Shown here: positions 18,075-26,793 of the stretch, piece by piece | Layout: every line of letters begins with the position of its first letter | How positions within the stretch are numbered: position 1 is the first letter of the stretch | Assembly (NCBI RefSeq): GCF_045287255.1 | Contig: NZ_CP137142.1 | Location: 186,001-250,000, forward strand | Length of the DNA: 64,000 nucleotides | DNA from: Henriciella sp045287255 | Lineage (GTDB): Bacteria; Pseudomonadota; Alphaproteobacteria; Caulobacterales; Hyphomonadaceae | Direction of reading: 5' to 3' | The notes under the pieces: model-generated | Told to the model about the DNA's origin: nothing | Databases searched by the model: none | Seen by the model: the letters and a program-made list of their open reading frames with translations, nothing else | Made by a program: the position numbers and the translations under genes

Positions 18075-19126
18075 GATAAGGCCTCCGCTCCGGGATGCGT
18101 CGACAATTGCGTGGCGCCATAAATGCGTTCACTCAATGAAGGGTCGACGGCGACGGCGCTGGACAGGTCGATTTTTGCTCGGGTAACGATCGGATGTGCG
18201 TGGTCGGAAATCGCCTGGGTCCAGGCGGGTCGCGCTTGGAGGCGTCGATAATAGTTCGTGACTTGCTTTATATGCGAAGTCTGCTCGAACCAGCTGAGCC
18301 ACCCGGTCTCATCCAAGCGGAGGAGCAAGCAGGACAGAGTAATATCCGCCAAACTGAACTGATCGCCAAGGATCCAGTCTCCATCCGATTTCGCCAATGC
18401 GTCCTCCAGCGTTTGCAGATGAAAACGCATATGGTCACGGCTCTGATGCATCATTTTCTGAATTGGTTTGAGTGCCATCATTCGGTGAAGACCGAGGAGT
18501 TTGGACGCCGTGAACAAGGCCGGGCGTTTTTTGTCAAAGTGGAATAGAAACCCGACCAATATATTGCGCAAAGGGACATACTGGATCGTCGAAACGAACA
18601 TCGGCAAGGTCAAGCCAGGGATGCAGGCGCCAGCTTTGGCTTCCATACCGACCATCGCATCAGCGCTCGAAATCGTGCAGAAGTCGAGCCATCCCTCCAT
18701 GCGTGATTGAAGCTCGGGAGAATCCGGGATGAGGCTTGGCGCATCTGGCCCGGCAAGCTCTGCAGCATAGAACAGAATATCATCTGACTCGAAGACAGGG
18801 TGCCCATTGTGAACCAGGGTTGGGACGAGCCCTGAGGGGTTGATCTTTAAGTATGCCGGGCTGATCGTTTGATACCAGCCGGTCTCAATCAAATCGATGG
18901 AATGATGCTTGGCGGTAAGGCCGAGTTCCGCAAGCACCAGTCGACATTTCCGCGAGCAGTGCGAGAAGCTATTGCTATAGAGTTCGATTGGTTCGCAATG
19001 CGACAATGAAATCGAGCGATCGATGCCACCCTGCACGGAGTGAGTCCGGCGGCGTCGCTTTTCGATGATGAACCAGACAAGGCCAAGTCCGATGAGCCCG
19101 ATCAGTATGTATACAAGCACAGGCAT
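18068..19126 (-). CDS. Membrane-anchored glutathione S-transferase-like protein
   Basis: 352 residues. It begins with one hydrophobic helix (MPVLVYILIGLIGLGLVWFII) followed by EKRRRR, a typical inner-membrane anchor with the domain in the cytoplasm. A GST follows: IELYSNSFSHCSRKCRLVLAELG, NPSGLVPTLVHNGHPVFESDDILFYAAE, and a C-domain with GDQFSLADITLSCLL. Most bacterial GSTs are soluble, so the anchor is unusual. Its operon partner cytochrome b561 is also a membrane protein, which suggests co-localisation. It starts 2 bp after the cytochrome gene ends. Confidence 0.8.
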   Translation of the reverse strand: MPVLVYILIGLIGLGLVWFIIEKRRRRTHSVQGGIDRSISLSHCEPIELYSNSFSHCSRKCRLVLAELGLTAKHHSIDLIETGWYQTISPAYLKINPSGLVPTLVHNGHPVFESDDILFYAAELAGPDAPSLIPDSPELQSRMEGWLDFCTISSADAMVGMEAKAGACIPGLTLPMFVSTIQYVPLRNILVGFLFHFDKKRPALFTASKLLGLHRMMALKPIQKMMHQSRDHMRFHLQTLEDALAKSDGDWILGDQFSLADITLSCLLLRLDETGWLSWFEQTSHIKQVTNYYRRLQARPAWTQAISDHAHPIVTRAKIDLSSAVAVDPSLSERIYGATQLSTHPGAEALSW

Positions 19127-19128
19127 GA

Positions 19129-19686
19129 CTAGGCTTTTTCGCTACGCCAGAACATCATCATGCGGAGCGTGAGATGGCGGTGCTTCGACGCTAAGTGATA
19201 AAGTGCGGCAACCACGTGAAGAATGATGAGCGCAATTATGGCTTTGGTCGCAAACTCATGAACCATCCGGATCAAATCATAAGTTGTGCCACCACCGGAT
19301 CCATCGCCATAGGCAAAAAGTCCAAAGGGCGAGACCACGGAGTTGGCGTTCATCGCTGACCCGATACCGGACAGGATCAACAGACTAATCAATCCATACA
19401 AGGCCCAGTGCGCGAGATGCGCGATCCGGGTTTGCCAAACAGGTAGATCGCTCGGGAGAAGCGGTGCTCCATGTTTGAACCTGAGATAGAGCCGGATCGC
19501 AAATAGAACGGCGACGATGGTGCCGAGTGAAGCATGGTCACTGCGAGATTCAAACCGGTCCATGTTCTCCATGACGCCGCCAAATTTCTGCGCGATGAAG
19601 AGGTCCATGATGATTGCGATAGCGATCAGCCAATGAAGGATTTTCTGTCCGACTGTGAAATCGATGCGGGTAGAAGACGAAGCCAT
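19129..19686 (-). CDS. Cytochrome b561 (CybB type)
   Basis: 185 residues, four transmembrane helices. Heme-ligand His residues are in the expected places: QKILHWLIAIAI in helix 1, SDHASLGTIVAVLF in helix 2, and MVHEFATKAIIALIILHVVAALYH near the end. The family transfers electrons between quinol and periplasmic acceptors or oxygen in the inner membrane. It is tightly packed between an FAH hydrolase gene and the membrane-anchored GST gene, so an electron-transfer step tied to this catabolic operon is inferred. No obvious soluble redox partner is encoded nearby. Confidence 0.85.
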   Translation of the reverse strand: MASSSTRIDFTVGQKILHWLIAIAIIMDLFIAQKFGGVMENMDRFESRSDHASLGTIVAVLFAIRLYLRFKHGAPLLPSDLPVWQTRIAHLAHWALYGLISLLILSGIGSAMNANSVVSPFGLFAYGDGSGGGTTYDLIRMVHEFATKAIIALIILHVVAALYHLASKHRHLTLRMMMFWRSEKA

Positions 19687-19687
19687 T

Positions 19688-20650
19688 TTATGACCGAGCC
19701 TCCGCTTTCATCACCAAGTTTCTCTGAGTGCCAAGATCGATCACCCCATCTGCGGAGCGGATATGCGCCGTCACGGTTTGCCCTGGCTGCAGGTATTGTG
19801 ACCGTTTTGCTTGAGCTTTCATGAAAAGTTGCCACTTTTTTGCGACGGGAAGCAGAGCTGCCACTTTCTGTTTTCCTGGTGATGGGATCGATAGCGCGCA
19901 ACCGGCGGGCGTGCCCGTTGCGATGAGATCACCTGCTGCAAAATCCTGGACCTGGCTGAGCTCATTCAGGGTTTCAACAGGGTCGTAGACAAGATTTTCT
20001 GTGCTGTCGTCCTGGCGAACTTCATCGTCTACGCGCAGGGTCAAAAGGAGCTTATCCAAATAGGAGTAGTCGTCTGGCTCCAGCAGGCAGAGCCAAGGGC
20101 CCACAGGACCAAAGGTGCGGAAGCTCTTGCCTTTATAAAATTGCATCTGCGGGATCTGAATATCGCGGGCCGAATAATCGTTCACAATGACCAGCCCTGC
20201 CACATATTCTGGCAGGTCCGACGCTGTAATTTCAATGGGGGTGTCTATGCTCTTACGAAGGATAAGGCCGAGTTCAATCTCATAATCAAGAAATCGAACA
20301 TGAGATGGAATGACCACCGGACTGTCGGCGGCGACAATGCAGCTTCGCGCCTTGGTGAAGATCATATTGAAATGCTTGGAGTCCGGGTCCACGCCAGATT
20401 CAATCATGTGCTGGCGGTAATTGGCCCCCTGACAGACAAATTGCTGATTGCGCGTCACGGGGCTCAGCAGTTTGATTTCGCTAAGCGGAATTTCAGTCCC
20501 GGTGACTTGCTTCAGCGCGTCGATGCTTGTGCCCGAAATGAAGTCTCCAGTCGTTGCAAACGAGCCCGGGATAGGAAGCACCGCATCGCCTTTTACAATG
20601 CCCCAATGGAGCTCGGCGTTGTGCTCAAATCGGGCGATATTGATCGGCAT
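19688..20650 (-). CDS. Fumarylacetoacetate-hydrolase-family protein (second paralogue)
   Basis: 320 residues. The N-terminal lid has RFEHNAELHWG. The catalytic FAH domain has VCQGANYRQHMIE, the metal-site DYEIELGLILRKS, VNDYSARDIQ, KGKSFRTFGPVGPW and LIATGTPAGCALS. The longer form with a Q-M-Q-F-Y-K-GKSF segment resembles 2-keto-4-pentenoate hydratase or acylpyruvase-type members. It lies directly downstream of the second extradiol dioxygenase and presumably acts on its product. It ends 1 bp before the cytochrome b561 start. Confidence 0.85.
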   Translation of the reverse strand: MPINIARFEHNAELHWGIVKGDAVLPIPGSFATTGDFISGTSIDALKQVTGTEIPLSEIKLLSPVTRNQQFVCQGANYRQHMIESGVDPDSKHFNMIFTKARSCIVAADSPVVIPSHVRFLDYEIELGLILRKSIDTPIEITASDLPEYVAGLVIVNDYSARDIQIPQMQFYKGKSFRTFGPVGPWLCLLEPDDYSYLDKLLLTLRVDDEVRQDDSTENLVYDPVETLNELSQVQDFAAGDLIATGTPAGCALSIPSPGKQKVAALLPVAKKWQLFMKAQAKRSQYLQPGQTVTAHIRSADGVIDLGTQRNLVMKAEARS

Positions 20651-20701
20651 GTGATGGGTCCTCCTTCGGCTTACTTCGACGCGCCCCGCTGTTCGTATTG
20701 A

Positions 20702-21721
20702 CTATTGCGGGTTGGTGCGTTTCTTCCCGAATAGACGTTTGATCCGGGCGCTCATGGCGATGGCGAAACTCACGACGCGAGGACTCGGCGCTAGTCGCCC
20801 CGAAAACATCGGGTTCTGCATTCCCCATTGAACTGCCAGGAGATCATCGACGGTTGCAGTATTGGAGCCATCTGCCGCTGTGAACAGATCGCCGTCCGTC
20901 CAATGCTCCAACTCGTGTCCCCAAGGGTCTTTCCAATAGTCAAAAATCTGACTGCCAAGGATATGGCGACCAACACCCCAGGCGGCTTTCCGATTGTTTG
21001 ATTTTAAGTGCGCATGTCCGAGCATGAGATCATCAAGCCCCGCAACCTCGAACGCGGCATGCATATAACCGGGCTTTTGCGGCAATTGTGCCAGAAATAG
21101 CGTGTGATGATCAGTTGGTTGATCCCCGCGATCACATCGCATGAACGCGCCGATCGCGAGGCCAGATGCCGCTTCGATTTCATCGGATGTGATGAATCCA
21201 AACCGCTCTTTATACCAACGCTCTGAGGTTCGAAAATCAGAGACATTGAGCACGCAGTGACCAAGACGAAGAACATGCGACGGCCCTGCATTTAACCGGA
21301 CCGCCTGCCGGTGACGTGTCTTTACTGCGGCTGAGTTCCGGGGCGGTTCAGTCGGCACTGCCGATGGCTCGGTGAATTCTTGACCAGCAACCACTTCGAC
21401 AAGGAACCCATCTGGATCTTTCAAGCATATGTATTTGCCGCCACCCGGGGTCGGTAGTTCTTGGATCTCAACTTCCTCCGATGCGGCAAGTTTCTGGAGA
21501 TCCTCAACACTCTCAGCCCGCAGCCCAAGGCCTTGGAAACCAGCTTGGCCTTTTTCGGTGACGTGGTTGAAGGGAATACCGTCGCTTGCCCGAGCATAAA
21601 GTCGTCCATCACCAGCGCGCCATGTGTCCAACCCAAACTCAGTCAAAAATGTCTGCATTTTTCCAAGGTCGGGCGCACTGAATTTCACGTGCGCAATGTC
21701 TTCGATTTTGATGACGCTCAT
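20702..21721 (-). CDS. Type I extradiol dioxygenase (VOC fold), paralogue of 12555-13487
   Basis: 339 residues, recognisably the same protein as the first dioxygenase (IAHVKFSAPDL, HVTEKGQAGFQGLGLRA, LGHCVLNVSDF, MHAAFEVAG, DPWGHELEHWTDGD), with the His/His/Glu metal ligands kept. A 25-residue basic C-terminal tail (MSARIKRLFGKKRTNPQ) is extra. It heads the leftward operon with FAH, cytochrome b561 and two GSTs. The promoter region carries two TetR-type palindromes shared with the divergent TetR gene. Confidence 0.85.
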   Translation of the reverse strand: MSVIKIEDIAHVKFSAPDLGKMQTFLTEFGLDTWRAGDGRLYARASDGIPFNHVTEKGQAGFQGLGLRAESVEDLQKLAASEEVEIQELPTPGGGKYICLKDPDGFLVEVVAGQEFTEPSAVPTEPPRNSAAVKTRHRQAVRLNAGPSHVLRLGHCVLNVSDFRTSERWYKERFGFITSDEIEAASGLAIGAFMRCDRGDQPTDHHTLFLAQLPQKPGYMHAAFEVAGLDDLMLGHAHLKSNNRKAAWGVGRHILGSQIFDYWKDPWGHELEHWTDGDLFTAADGSNTATVDDLLAVQWGMQNPMFSGRLAPSPRVVSFAIAMSARIKRLFGKKRTNPQ

Positions 21722-21747
21722 GACGGGCTCGCGGGTTCAAAACAGAG

Positions 21748-21788
21748 TTGACTATTTGGTCAAATACAGAACTTGACTAATTAGTCAA
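21748..21788. promoter_or_regulatory. Two palindromic operators for the divergent TetR regulator
   Basis: TTGACTAATTAGTCAA at 21773-21788 is a perfect 16-bp palindrome. TTGACTATTTGGTCAA at 21748-21763 is a near-perfect second copy, 25 bp away centre to centre. They sit between the dioxygenase start (21721, leftward) and the TetR start (21811, rightward), as for autoregulation plus control of the operon. Confidence 0.75.
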
Positions 21789-21810
21789 CTCGGAACTAAA
21801 ACCCTCGACG

Positions 21811-22443
21811 ATGCAACACACCAAGTCAGAACGCGCCGCGCGCACCCGAGACGCTTTGTTGTCTGCAGGCTTCGATCTCATGTTGGATCGATCTGTAGAT
21901 GCGATCCCGATTGATGATCTCGTCGCCGCTGCCGGCGTCGGGAAAGGCAGTTTCTTCAATCACTTTGGCGATAAAGAACGCTTCAAGTCAGCATTGGCGA
22001 TTGAAGTACGCGGGGAGATTGAAACGAAAATCACAACCGCAAACCTGAGGGTAACCGAACCCCTCGAGCGCCTCGCTGGGGGGATGCGTGAAGTGTCCGA
22101 CTATGCGCTGAAGAATCGCAAACGTACGATCTCGATGTTGCGCATGATGGTTGCCTCAACTGGAAAAGAATATCCATTGAATGAGGGCGTGCGCTCTGAT
22201 ATCGCTATGTGCGTAGACGCCAAGCTCATTCGTGCAAATTCAGAACAAGCCGCGATACTGTATTGGCTAGGGCTTTGCGTGGCGCTGATCACTCATATTG
22301 TTGAAGTCGATCTGTCTCGGGAGAAGGCTGCGGGTATGCTCTCCGAGTTCGTCAATTCGGGCCTCGTTGGTCTGGGTGCTGATGCGGCTGTGTCTTCAAA
22401 AATTGGCAAACAGTGTTCGGACGCTCTCAAAGCTATGCGGTAG
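21811..22443 (+). CDS. TetR-family regulator of the leftward ring-cleavage operon
   Basis: 210 residues. HTH at about residues 8-55 (RAARTRDALLSAGFDLM, IPIDDLVAAAGVGKGSFFNHFGDKERF). The C-domain has a helical ligand pocket with a TetR_C-like pattern (ERLAGGMREVSDYALKNRKRTISMLRMM). It is divergent from the extradiol dioxygenase operon with two palindromes in the 89-bp gap, so it most likely represses that operon and itself, with an aromatic intermediate as inducer. The ligand is not known. Confidence 0.85.
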   Translation: MQHTKSERAARTRDALLSAGFDLMLDRSVDAIPIDDLVAAAGVGKGSFFNHFGDKERFKSALAIEVRGEIETKITTANLRVTEPLERLAGGMREVSDYALKNRKRTISMLRMMVASTGKEYPLNEGVRSDIAMCVDAKLIRANSEQAAILYWLGLCVALITHIVEVDLSREKAAGMLSEFVNSGLVGLGADAAVSSKIGKQCSDALKAMR

Positions 22444-22513
22444 CCCGCACTCTCTCGAATCCGTGAAGAGGCTGATTGGTTTCTGAAATGCGCAGCAACA
22501 AAGACATCGCAAT

Positions 22514-23431
22514 TCAATCAAAGTCGTAGTTAAATCCGAATTCGGACGCTCTACTGGGCGGCAGGCCGAACAGGTTGCGGAACTCTCGGCTGAACTGGGA
22601 TGGGCTGACATAACCAACATGGCGAGCTGCTTCTGCAACGCTCGCGCCCTCGAAGACGAGCAGGCTTTTGGCTCTGAATAGACGTTGTCGTTGAAAGTAC
22701 TTCTTCGGGGACTGCCCGGTCACGGCTTTGAAATGTCGATAAAAGCTAGGTGGGCTCATGCCGGCCTGCTGAGCGAGATCCTCGACACTTTCTGTCCCGA
22801 ACAAGTCTTTTCGGCGTAGCAAAGCCGCGATCCGGCTTTCCGGTCGCGTTGTCACAGTTTGAGCGAGCAAAACCCGACCATGAACATCCTGAAGTGTATG
22901 ATAGAAAATCTCGCGCAGGGTTTGAGGTCCAAGCAGTCTAGCTTCAGTGGGGTTCGAAAAATAGCCGCACAAACGAAATACCGCGTCCTTGAGTTTTTGG
23001 TTCACCGGAACTGGATCCACAGTTGTAATGGGGAGGCTGACCTTTGTGGTAGGGTCGAGCAAGCCTGCGGCTACAGCGATCTCTGAAACCACCCCTGGAT
23101 CAGCGCGCAGGAATAGCGCAACCAGGGGCGTCTCTGTTGATGCTTCTGTTTCACATTCAAATGAGACCGGTAGACCGACCGCAAGATACTGCGTTGCGTT
23201 GTAGATAAACCGTCGATCGTTGAGGAAGCCGACCTTTTGGCCTGATAAGACCACTGCGATACCCGGTTCATAGACGAGAGGGGAACGCGCGATGGAAACT
23301 TCGCCCCAGAATATGTCTACGTCTGGCAATGGTGTTTTGAAGAATCCGCGCTTTGGCTCGGCCTTTGTCTTGGTGAGATAGCTTGCGATTCTGTCAACGC
23401 ATGCGTCAGAATAGTTCAACTGTGAAGGCAT
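22514..23431 (-). CDS. AraC-family regulator
   Basis: 305 residues from the ATG at 23431. The 34 residues that precede it in the longer frame look unrelated to the family. The N-terminal half is the AraC_N type (SIARSPLVYEPGIAVVLSGQKVGFLNDRRFIYNATQYLAVGLPVSFECETEAS). The C-terminal half has both HTH motifs (SVEDLAQQAGMSPPSFYRHFKAVTGQSPKKYFQRQRL and SVAEAARHVGYVSPSQFSREFRNLFG). The likely target is the divergent alpha/beta hydrolase gene at 23588. No clear Shine-Dalgarno sequence marks the chosen start. Confidence 0.82.
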   Translation of the reverse strand: MPSQLNYSDACVDRIASYLTKTKAEPKRGFFKTPLPDVDIFWGEVSIARSPLVYEPGIAVVLSGQKVGFLNDRRFIYNATQYLAVGLPVSFECETEASTETPLVALFLRADPGVVSEIAVAAGLLDPTTKVSLPITTVDPVPVNQKLKDAVFRLCGYFSNPTEARLLGPQTLREIFYHTLQDVHGRVLLAQTVTTRPESRIAALLRRKDLFGTESVEDLAQQAGMSPPSFYRHFKAVTGQSPKKYFQRQRLFRAKSLLVFEGASVAEAARHVGYVSPSQFSREFRNLFGLPPSRASEFGFNYDFD

Positions 23432-23587
23432 GTGTCGTTCTGGCTTTAATCTATGATCCTGCGCAACCGACTTGGACACGCTTGATAGGATTAGGCAAGT
23501 TTTTGAGAGGGGGCGATATTCAGAAACCGCCAAAAAATGCCAACTTCCAAGGTCTCATAACACATCTCTAACTTCCGGCAGGCACCC

Positions 23588-24523
23588 ATGACCTCACTCA
23601 AAGACATCCCCGAAGACAAGCTCACCATCGTTAAAGGCCTCGCAGCTTTTGCGGTCAAACCCGCGTTTCGTACGCCGGTTCACAAAACGCCACGCGATCA
23701 TGGCATTACCGAGTTTGAGGACATCTACTTTCAGTCAGACGATGGCACGCCATTAGAGGGCTGGTATGTGCCCGCCGCAGGCGGCGAATCTGACAAACTG
23801 ATCATCATGAACCACCCTATGCCGATGAGCCGATCTGGCTTCACCGGGCATTGGGGCGAACCATGGAGCAATGTCGATGATCTTGAGATCGATTTCGTCG
23901 CGATCCTCGCGCACCTGGTTCGTGCCGGGTACAATGTCCTCTCTTATGATCTGAGAAATCACGGCAACTCTGGTACTGCGAATGGTGGGATTTGTGGCAT
24001 CGGACGCTATGAATGGCGCGATTGCGTTGGGGTCAAAGCCTATGTCGATGCGCATCCACGCCTGTCAAATATGACCCTTGGCCTTTACAGTCAGTGCACT
24101 GGAGGGAATGCGCAATATGAGGCGATCTATCGCCGCCCGGACCTCTTCAAAGACGTGCGATGTCTGTTTAGCCCGCTTGTTGTCTCAATGGATGCTCTGA
24201 TGGGTACCTTTGCCGGCCTGCAGGGGGTTCGTGAGTATATGGATGTTATGAATTTCGAGCAGACAAAACTCGGCGGGTTCACCAATCCGGAAATGACCCC
24301 GCACTTGTTTGCAGGCGCTGTTCAAATCCCGACCATGATCACACAGGTTCACGACGATGCATGGACGACGCAGGAAGATGGACAGCAAACCTTCGACTTG
24401 CTGGGTAGCAATGAAAAAGAGCTGTTTTGGATTGAAGGCACGTCTCGCCGTTTCGATGGCTACAACTATTTCGGCCAAAACCCTGAGCGCATGTTAGCCT
24501 GGTTTGGGAAGTATATGGGTTGA
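23588..24523 (+). CDS. Alpha/beta-hydrolase fold protein with Cys at the nucleophile elbow
   Basis: 311 residues. The oxyanion segment LIIMNHPMPMSRSGF and VLSYDLRNHGNSG fit the fold. The nucleophile elbow reads Y-S-Q-C170-T-G-G, so Cys occupies the usual Ser position, as in dienelactone hydrolase. A candidate acid is Asp256 or Asp257 (TQVHDDAWT). No His follows it in the C-terminal part (EGTSRRFDGYNYFGQNPERM), so the classical triad looks incomplete. It could be a non-canonical hydrolase. It is divergent from the AraC-family gene and outside the dioxygenase operons. Confidence 0.7.
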   Translation: MTSLKDIPEDKLTIVKGLAAFAVKPAFRTPVHKTPRDHGITEFEDIYFQSDDGTPLEGWYVPAAGGESDKLIIMNHPMPMSRSGFTGHWGEPWSNVDDLEIDFVAILAHLVRAGYNVLSYDLRNHGNSGTANGGICGIGRYEWRDCVGVKAYVDAHPRLSNMTLGLYSQCTGGNAQYEAIYRRPDLFKDVRCLFSPLVVSMDALMGTFAGLQGVREYMDVMNFEQTKLGGFTNPEMTPHLFAGAVQIPTMITQVHDDAWTTQEDGQQTFDLLGSNEKELFWIEGTSRRFDGYNYFGQNPERMLAWFGKYMG

Positions 24524-24557
24524 GCTGCAAAGCGAGCAAAGCAGACATCAGTAGGAA

Positions 24558-25163
24558 TCAAAAAAGCTTCGTATTGGTCTCAAGCTTCATCGGATTGGCA
24601 TCATTGCTCGCTGTTTCCAGAGCAGATAAATCTCGTTTTCTTCGATACCACCGTTTGACAAGTTGATCGGCCAAGATTTTCGAATCTATCAACTCGAAAC
24701 CAAGCGGCTTGTTCAGTTCTCCAAAGAGGTGCCTGCCACCACCAAGTAAGATTGGGATCTGCGTAATTATGATCTCGTCTATCAGGTCTTCACGCAGGAA
24801 GCGCTGTACAGTGACGCCGCCATCAATGTACAGATTTTGATACCCAAGCGATTTGGCGTGGGCGACGATTTCTGATGGTGATCCGCTTGCGAACGAGACG
24901 TGCCCCTCAAAATCGGCCGGCGCTGAATTCATCGTTGAACTCAGAATCAAACCTGGTCTTGGATAATGCCATCCAACACCGAATCCTATCAGCGTTTCAA
25001 AGGTGTTGCGCCCCATAACAACGGCGTCAACTCGCGCCATGAAATCCGCAAAGCCAAGATCATCCCCTTCGGGAATGGGTACGAATTCTAGCCAGTCTAA
25101 TCCGCCATCGGATGCGGATATGTAGCCATCCAAGCTTGTTCCGATGTACACAAAGTTCGTCAT
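24558..25163 (-). CDS. Dihydrofolate-reductase-like (RibD C-terminal domain) protein
   Basis: 201 residues. It starts NFVYIGTSLDGYISASDGGLDWL, with DAVVMGRNTFETLIGF, LILSSTM and NLYIDGGVTVQRFLREDLIDEIIITQIPILLGGGRHLF, the signature of the stand-alone RibD_C/YyaP-YwjB group. These bind NADPH. Their substrates are mostly unknown. It converges with the upstream hydrolase gene, 34 bp apart, and precedes an IS110 element. It is not obviously tied to the catabolic operons. Confidence 0.85.
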   Translation of the reverse strand: MTNFVYIGTSLDGYISASDGGLDWLEFVPIPEGDDLGFADFMARVDAVVMGRNTFETLIGFGVGWHYPRPGLILSSTMNSAPADFEGHVSFASGSPSEIVAHAKSLGYQNLYIDGGVTVQRFLREDLIDEIIITQIPILLGGGRHLFGELNKPLGFELIDSKILADQLVKRWYRRKRDLSALETASNDANPMKLETNTKLF

Positions 25164-26640
25164 GAAAGAAAAGTATCAGGATGTGGTAACGCCGTCACGA
25201 GGTATGTTAGAAACGGCGCCGCCGATTGGCTGAAGCGCGAGCAAAAGCATGGGTAATCGGGCGGACTGTTAGCCAGTCGAGCTCCTGATAGGTTCGTAGC
25301 ATTGGGCTGCGGACATGAAGGAGAATACGATGAACGTGTTTATTGGATTGGATGTCTCACTGCGGTCAGTGGCGATGTGCGTGCTCAGTGCCGAAGGTGA
25401 TATGATCGAAGAGACCAACCTGGATTGCGAAATTGAGGCAATCTCAGATCATATCCGAACCAAAGGCTATTCGGTCGATCGAATTGGCTTTGAAGCTGGT
25501 ACAATGAGCCAGGCGTTATTCCATGGTCTGACAGCCGAGGGCTTTGACGTGGTCTGCATGGAATCCCGCCAAGTCTCAGCAGCTATGTCTGCTATGCGGA
25601 ACAAAACCGACAAGACGGATGCACGTGGCATCGCCCAGATTCTTCGGGCGGGCTGGTACAACCCGGTTCATATGAAGAGCCGCGAGAGCCATGAGGTCAA
25701 AGCCCTGCTGGCGGCTCGAAAAGCCATCCTCAACCGTTGTATCGATTTGGAGAATGAGATCCGAGGGCTGTTCAAGGCGTTCGGGATCAGACTGCCATCC
25801 CGTCTCAGCCGACTTCGGTTCGATGAGAAAGTCCGGCCAATCATAGAGGCCGACGATACGCTCGCCTTTGCACTCCTGCCCATGCTGGATGTCCGGGGTG
25901 ACCTCTACGATGCTTATCGATTGATGGAGAAGCGCGTCATCGCTGTGTCACGGAAGGACCCGGTTTGCAAACTTCTGATGACGGCGCCTGGCGTCGGTCC
26001 GATCACAGCCCTCTCCTTCAAAGCGGCTGTCGATGACCCAGCACGCTTTAAGTCTTCCAGACTTGTTGGGGCACACTTCGGTCTCACGCCGAGACGCTTC
26101 CAATCGGGAGAGATGAATAATACGGGACGCATCTCCCGGGCCGGTGACAGAGACGTACGCGCGACGCTCTATATTGCAGCCAACTCGCTTCTGATCGTAT
26201 CGGGTCGACCATCGTCATTGAAGACTTGGGGCCTGAAGTTGATCCGAACGAAGGGCGTCCGGCGTGCCCGCATCGCAGTCGCGCGCAAGCTTGCTGTGAT
26301 CCTGCACCGGATGTGGATCACTGATACGCCATTCCAGACGGAGGGCGTCTCATGATCTAAACCACCCGAACACCCGGTTCGTCCTGGTCTGGACGAAGTG
26401 TGTGGATGACGCCGTTTATGTCTCCTGCGCTCGAAGACGAAGCGCGCGCAAAAGCAAGGCGCTCCACAACACAAGATCACACACATGCATGCAGCGGTGC
26501 CAACGCTATGCGCCAACCAGACTGCGAAGAGAAGCGTGACCCAGACTTGGCGAAGAGCCGGATCAAAGACGAAAATATGGAGCTTGACCCGAAAGCCCGA
26601 TTAGAGAAGGAGACATTAGCTCAGAGGCTTAAGTCGCCCT
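25164..26640 (+). mobile_element. IS110-family insertion sequence (approximate limits)
   Basis: An IS110 transposase gene is flanked by about 165 bp upstream and 285 bp downstream of non-coding DNA. This family has no terminal inverted repeats, so the ends cannot be placed exactly. Upstream the bases 25164-25329 have no ORF; in IS110 members this kind of region encodes the bridge RNA. Downstream, TTCGTCC/GGACGAA (26379-26398) forms a perfect hairpin. Confidence 0.6.
25330..26355 (+). CDS. IS110-family transposase
   Basis: 341 residues from the ATG at 25330 (AAGGAGAA just upstream). The N-terminal RuvC-like DEDD domain has FIGLDVS with the first Asp, GFEAGTMS, and NKTDKTDARGIAQIL. The C-terminal transposase_20 domain has LMTAPGVGPITALSFKAAV, the HFGLTPRRFQSGE motif with its conserved spacing and TGRISRAGDRDVRATLYIAAN. 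Both domains are complete, so it looks active. No second copy was noticed in the window. Confidence 0.93.
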   Translation: MNVFIGLDVSLRSVAMCVLSAEGDMIEETNLDCEIEAISDHIRTKGYSVDRIGFEAGTMSQALFHGLTAEGFDVVCMESRQVSAAMSAMRNKTDKTDARGIAQILRAGWYNPVHMKSRESHEVKALLAARKAILNRCIDLENEIRGLFKAFGIRLPSRLSRLRFDEKVRPIIEADDTLAFALLPMLDVRGDLYDAYRLMEKRVIAVSRKDPVCKLLMTAPGVGPITALSFKAAVDDPARFKSSRLVGAHFGLTPRRFQSGEMNNTGRISRAGDRDVRATLYIAANSLLIVSGRPSSLKTWGLKLIRTKGVRRARIAVARKLAVILHRMWITDTPFQTEGVS

Positions 26641-26793
26641 AAAGCGGTCGCCCATCTTTGTGAGCTACTTTCCGCTTGCCAAAATCGCGTTTTCTGTTTT
26701 AGCCGAAAAAGCGTCCTGCTCACGCGAGGAAGTTCTTCCTCATGTTGTAGCGTCCGGAGAGCGGCCGGCGCATTCTAACAATGGAGAGTCCGC
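26641..26793. other. Non-coding stretch after IS110
   Basis: Together with 26356-26640 (placed in the IS110 element) this makes about 440 bp without a convincing gene between the transposase and the SET protein. The frame ending at 26642 has no family motif. Confidence 0.5.
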
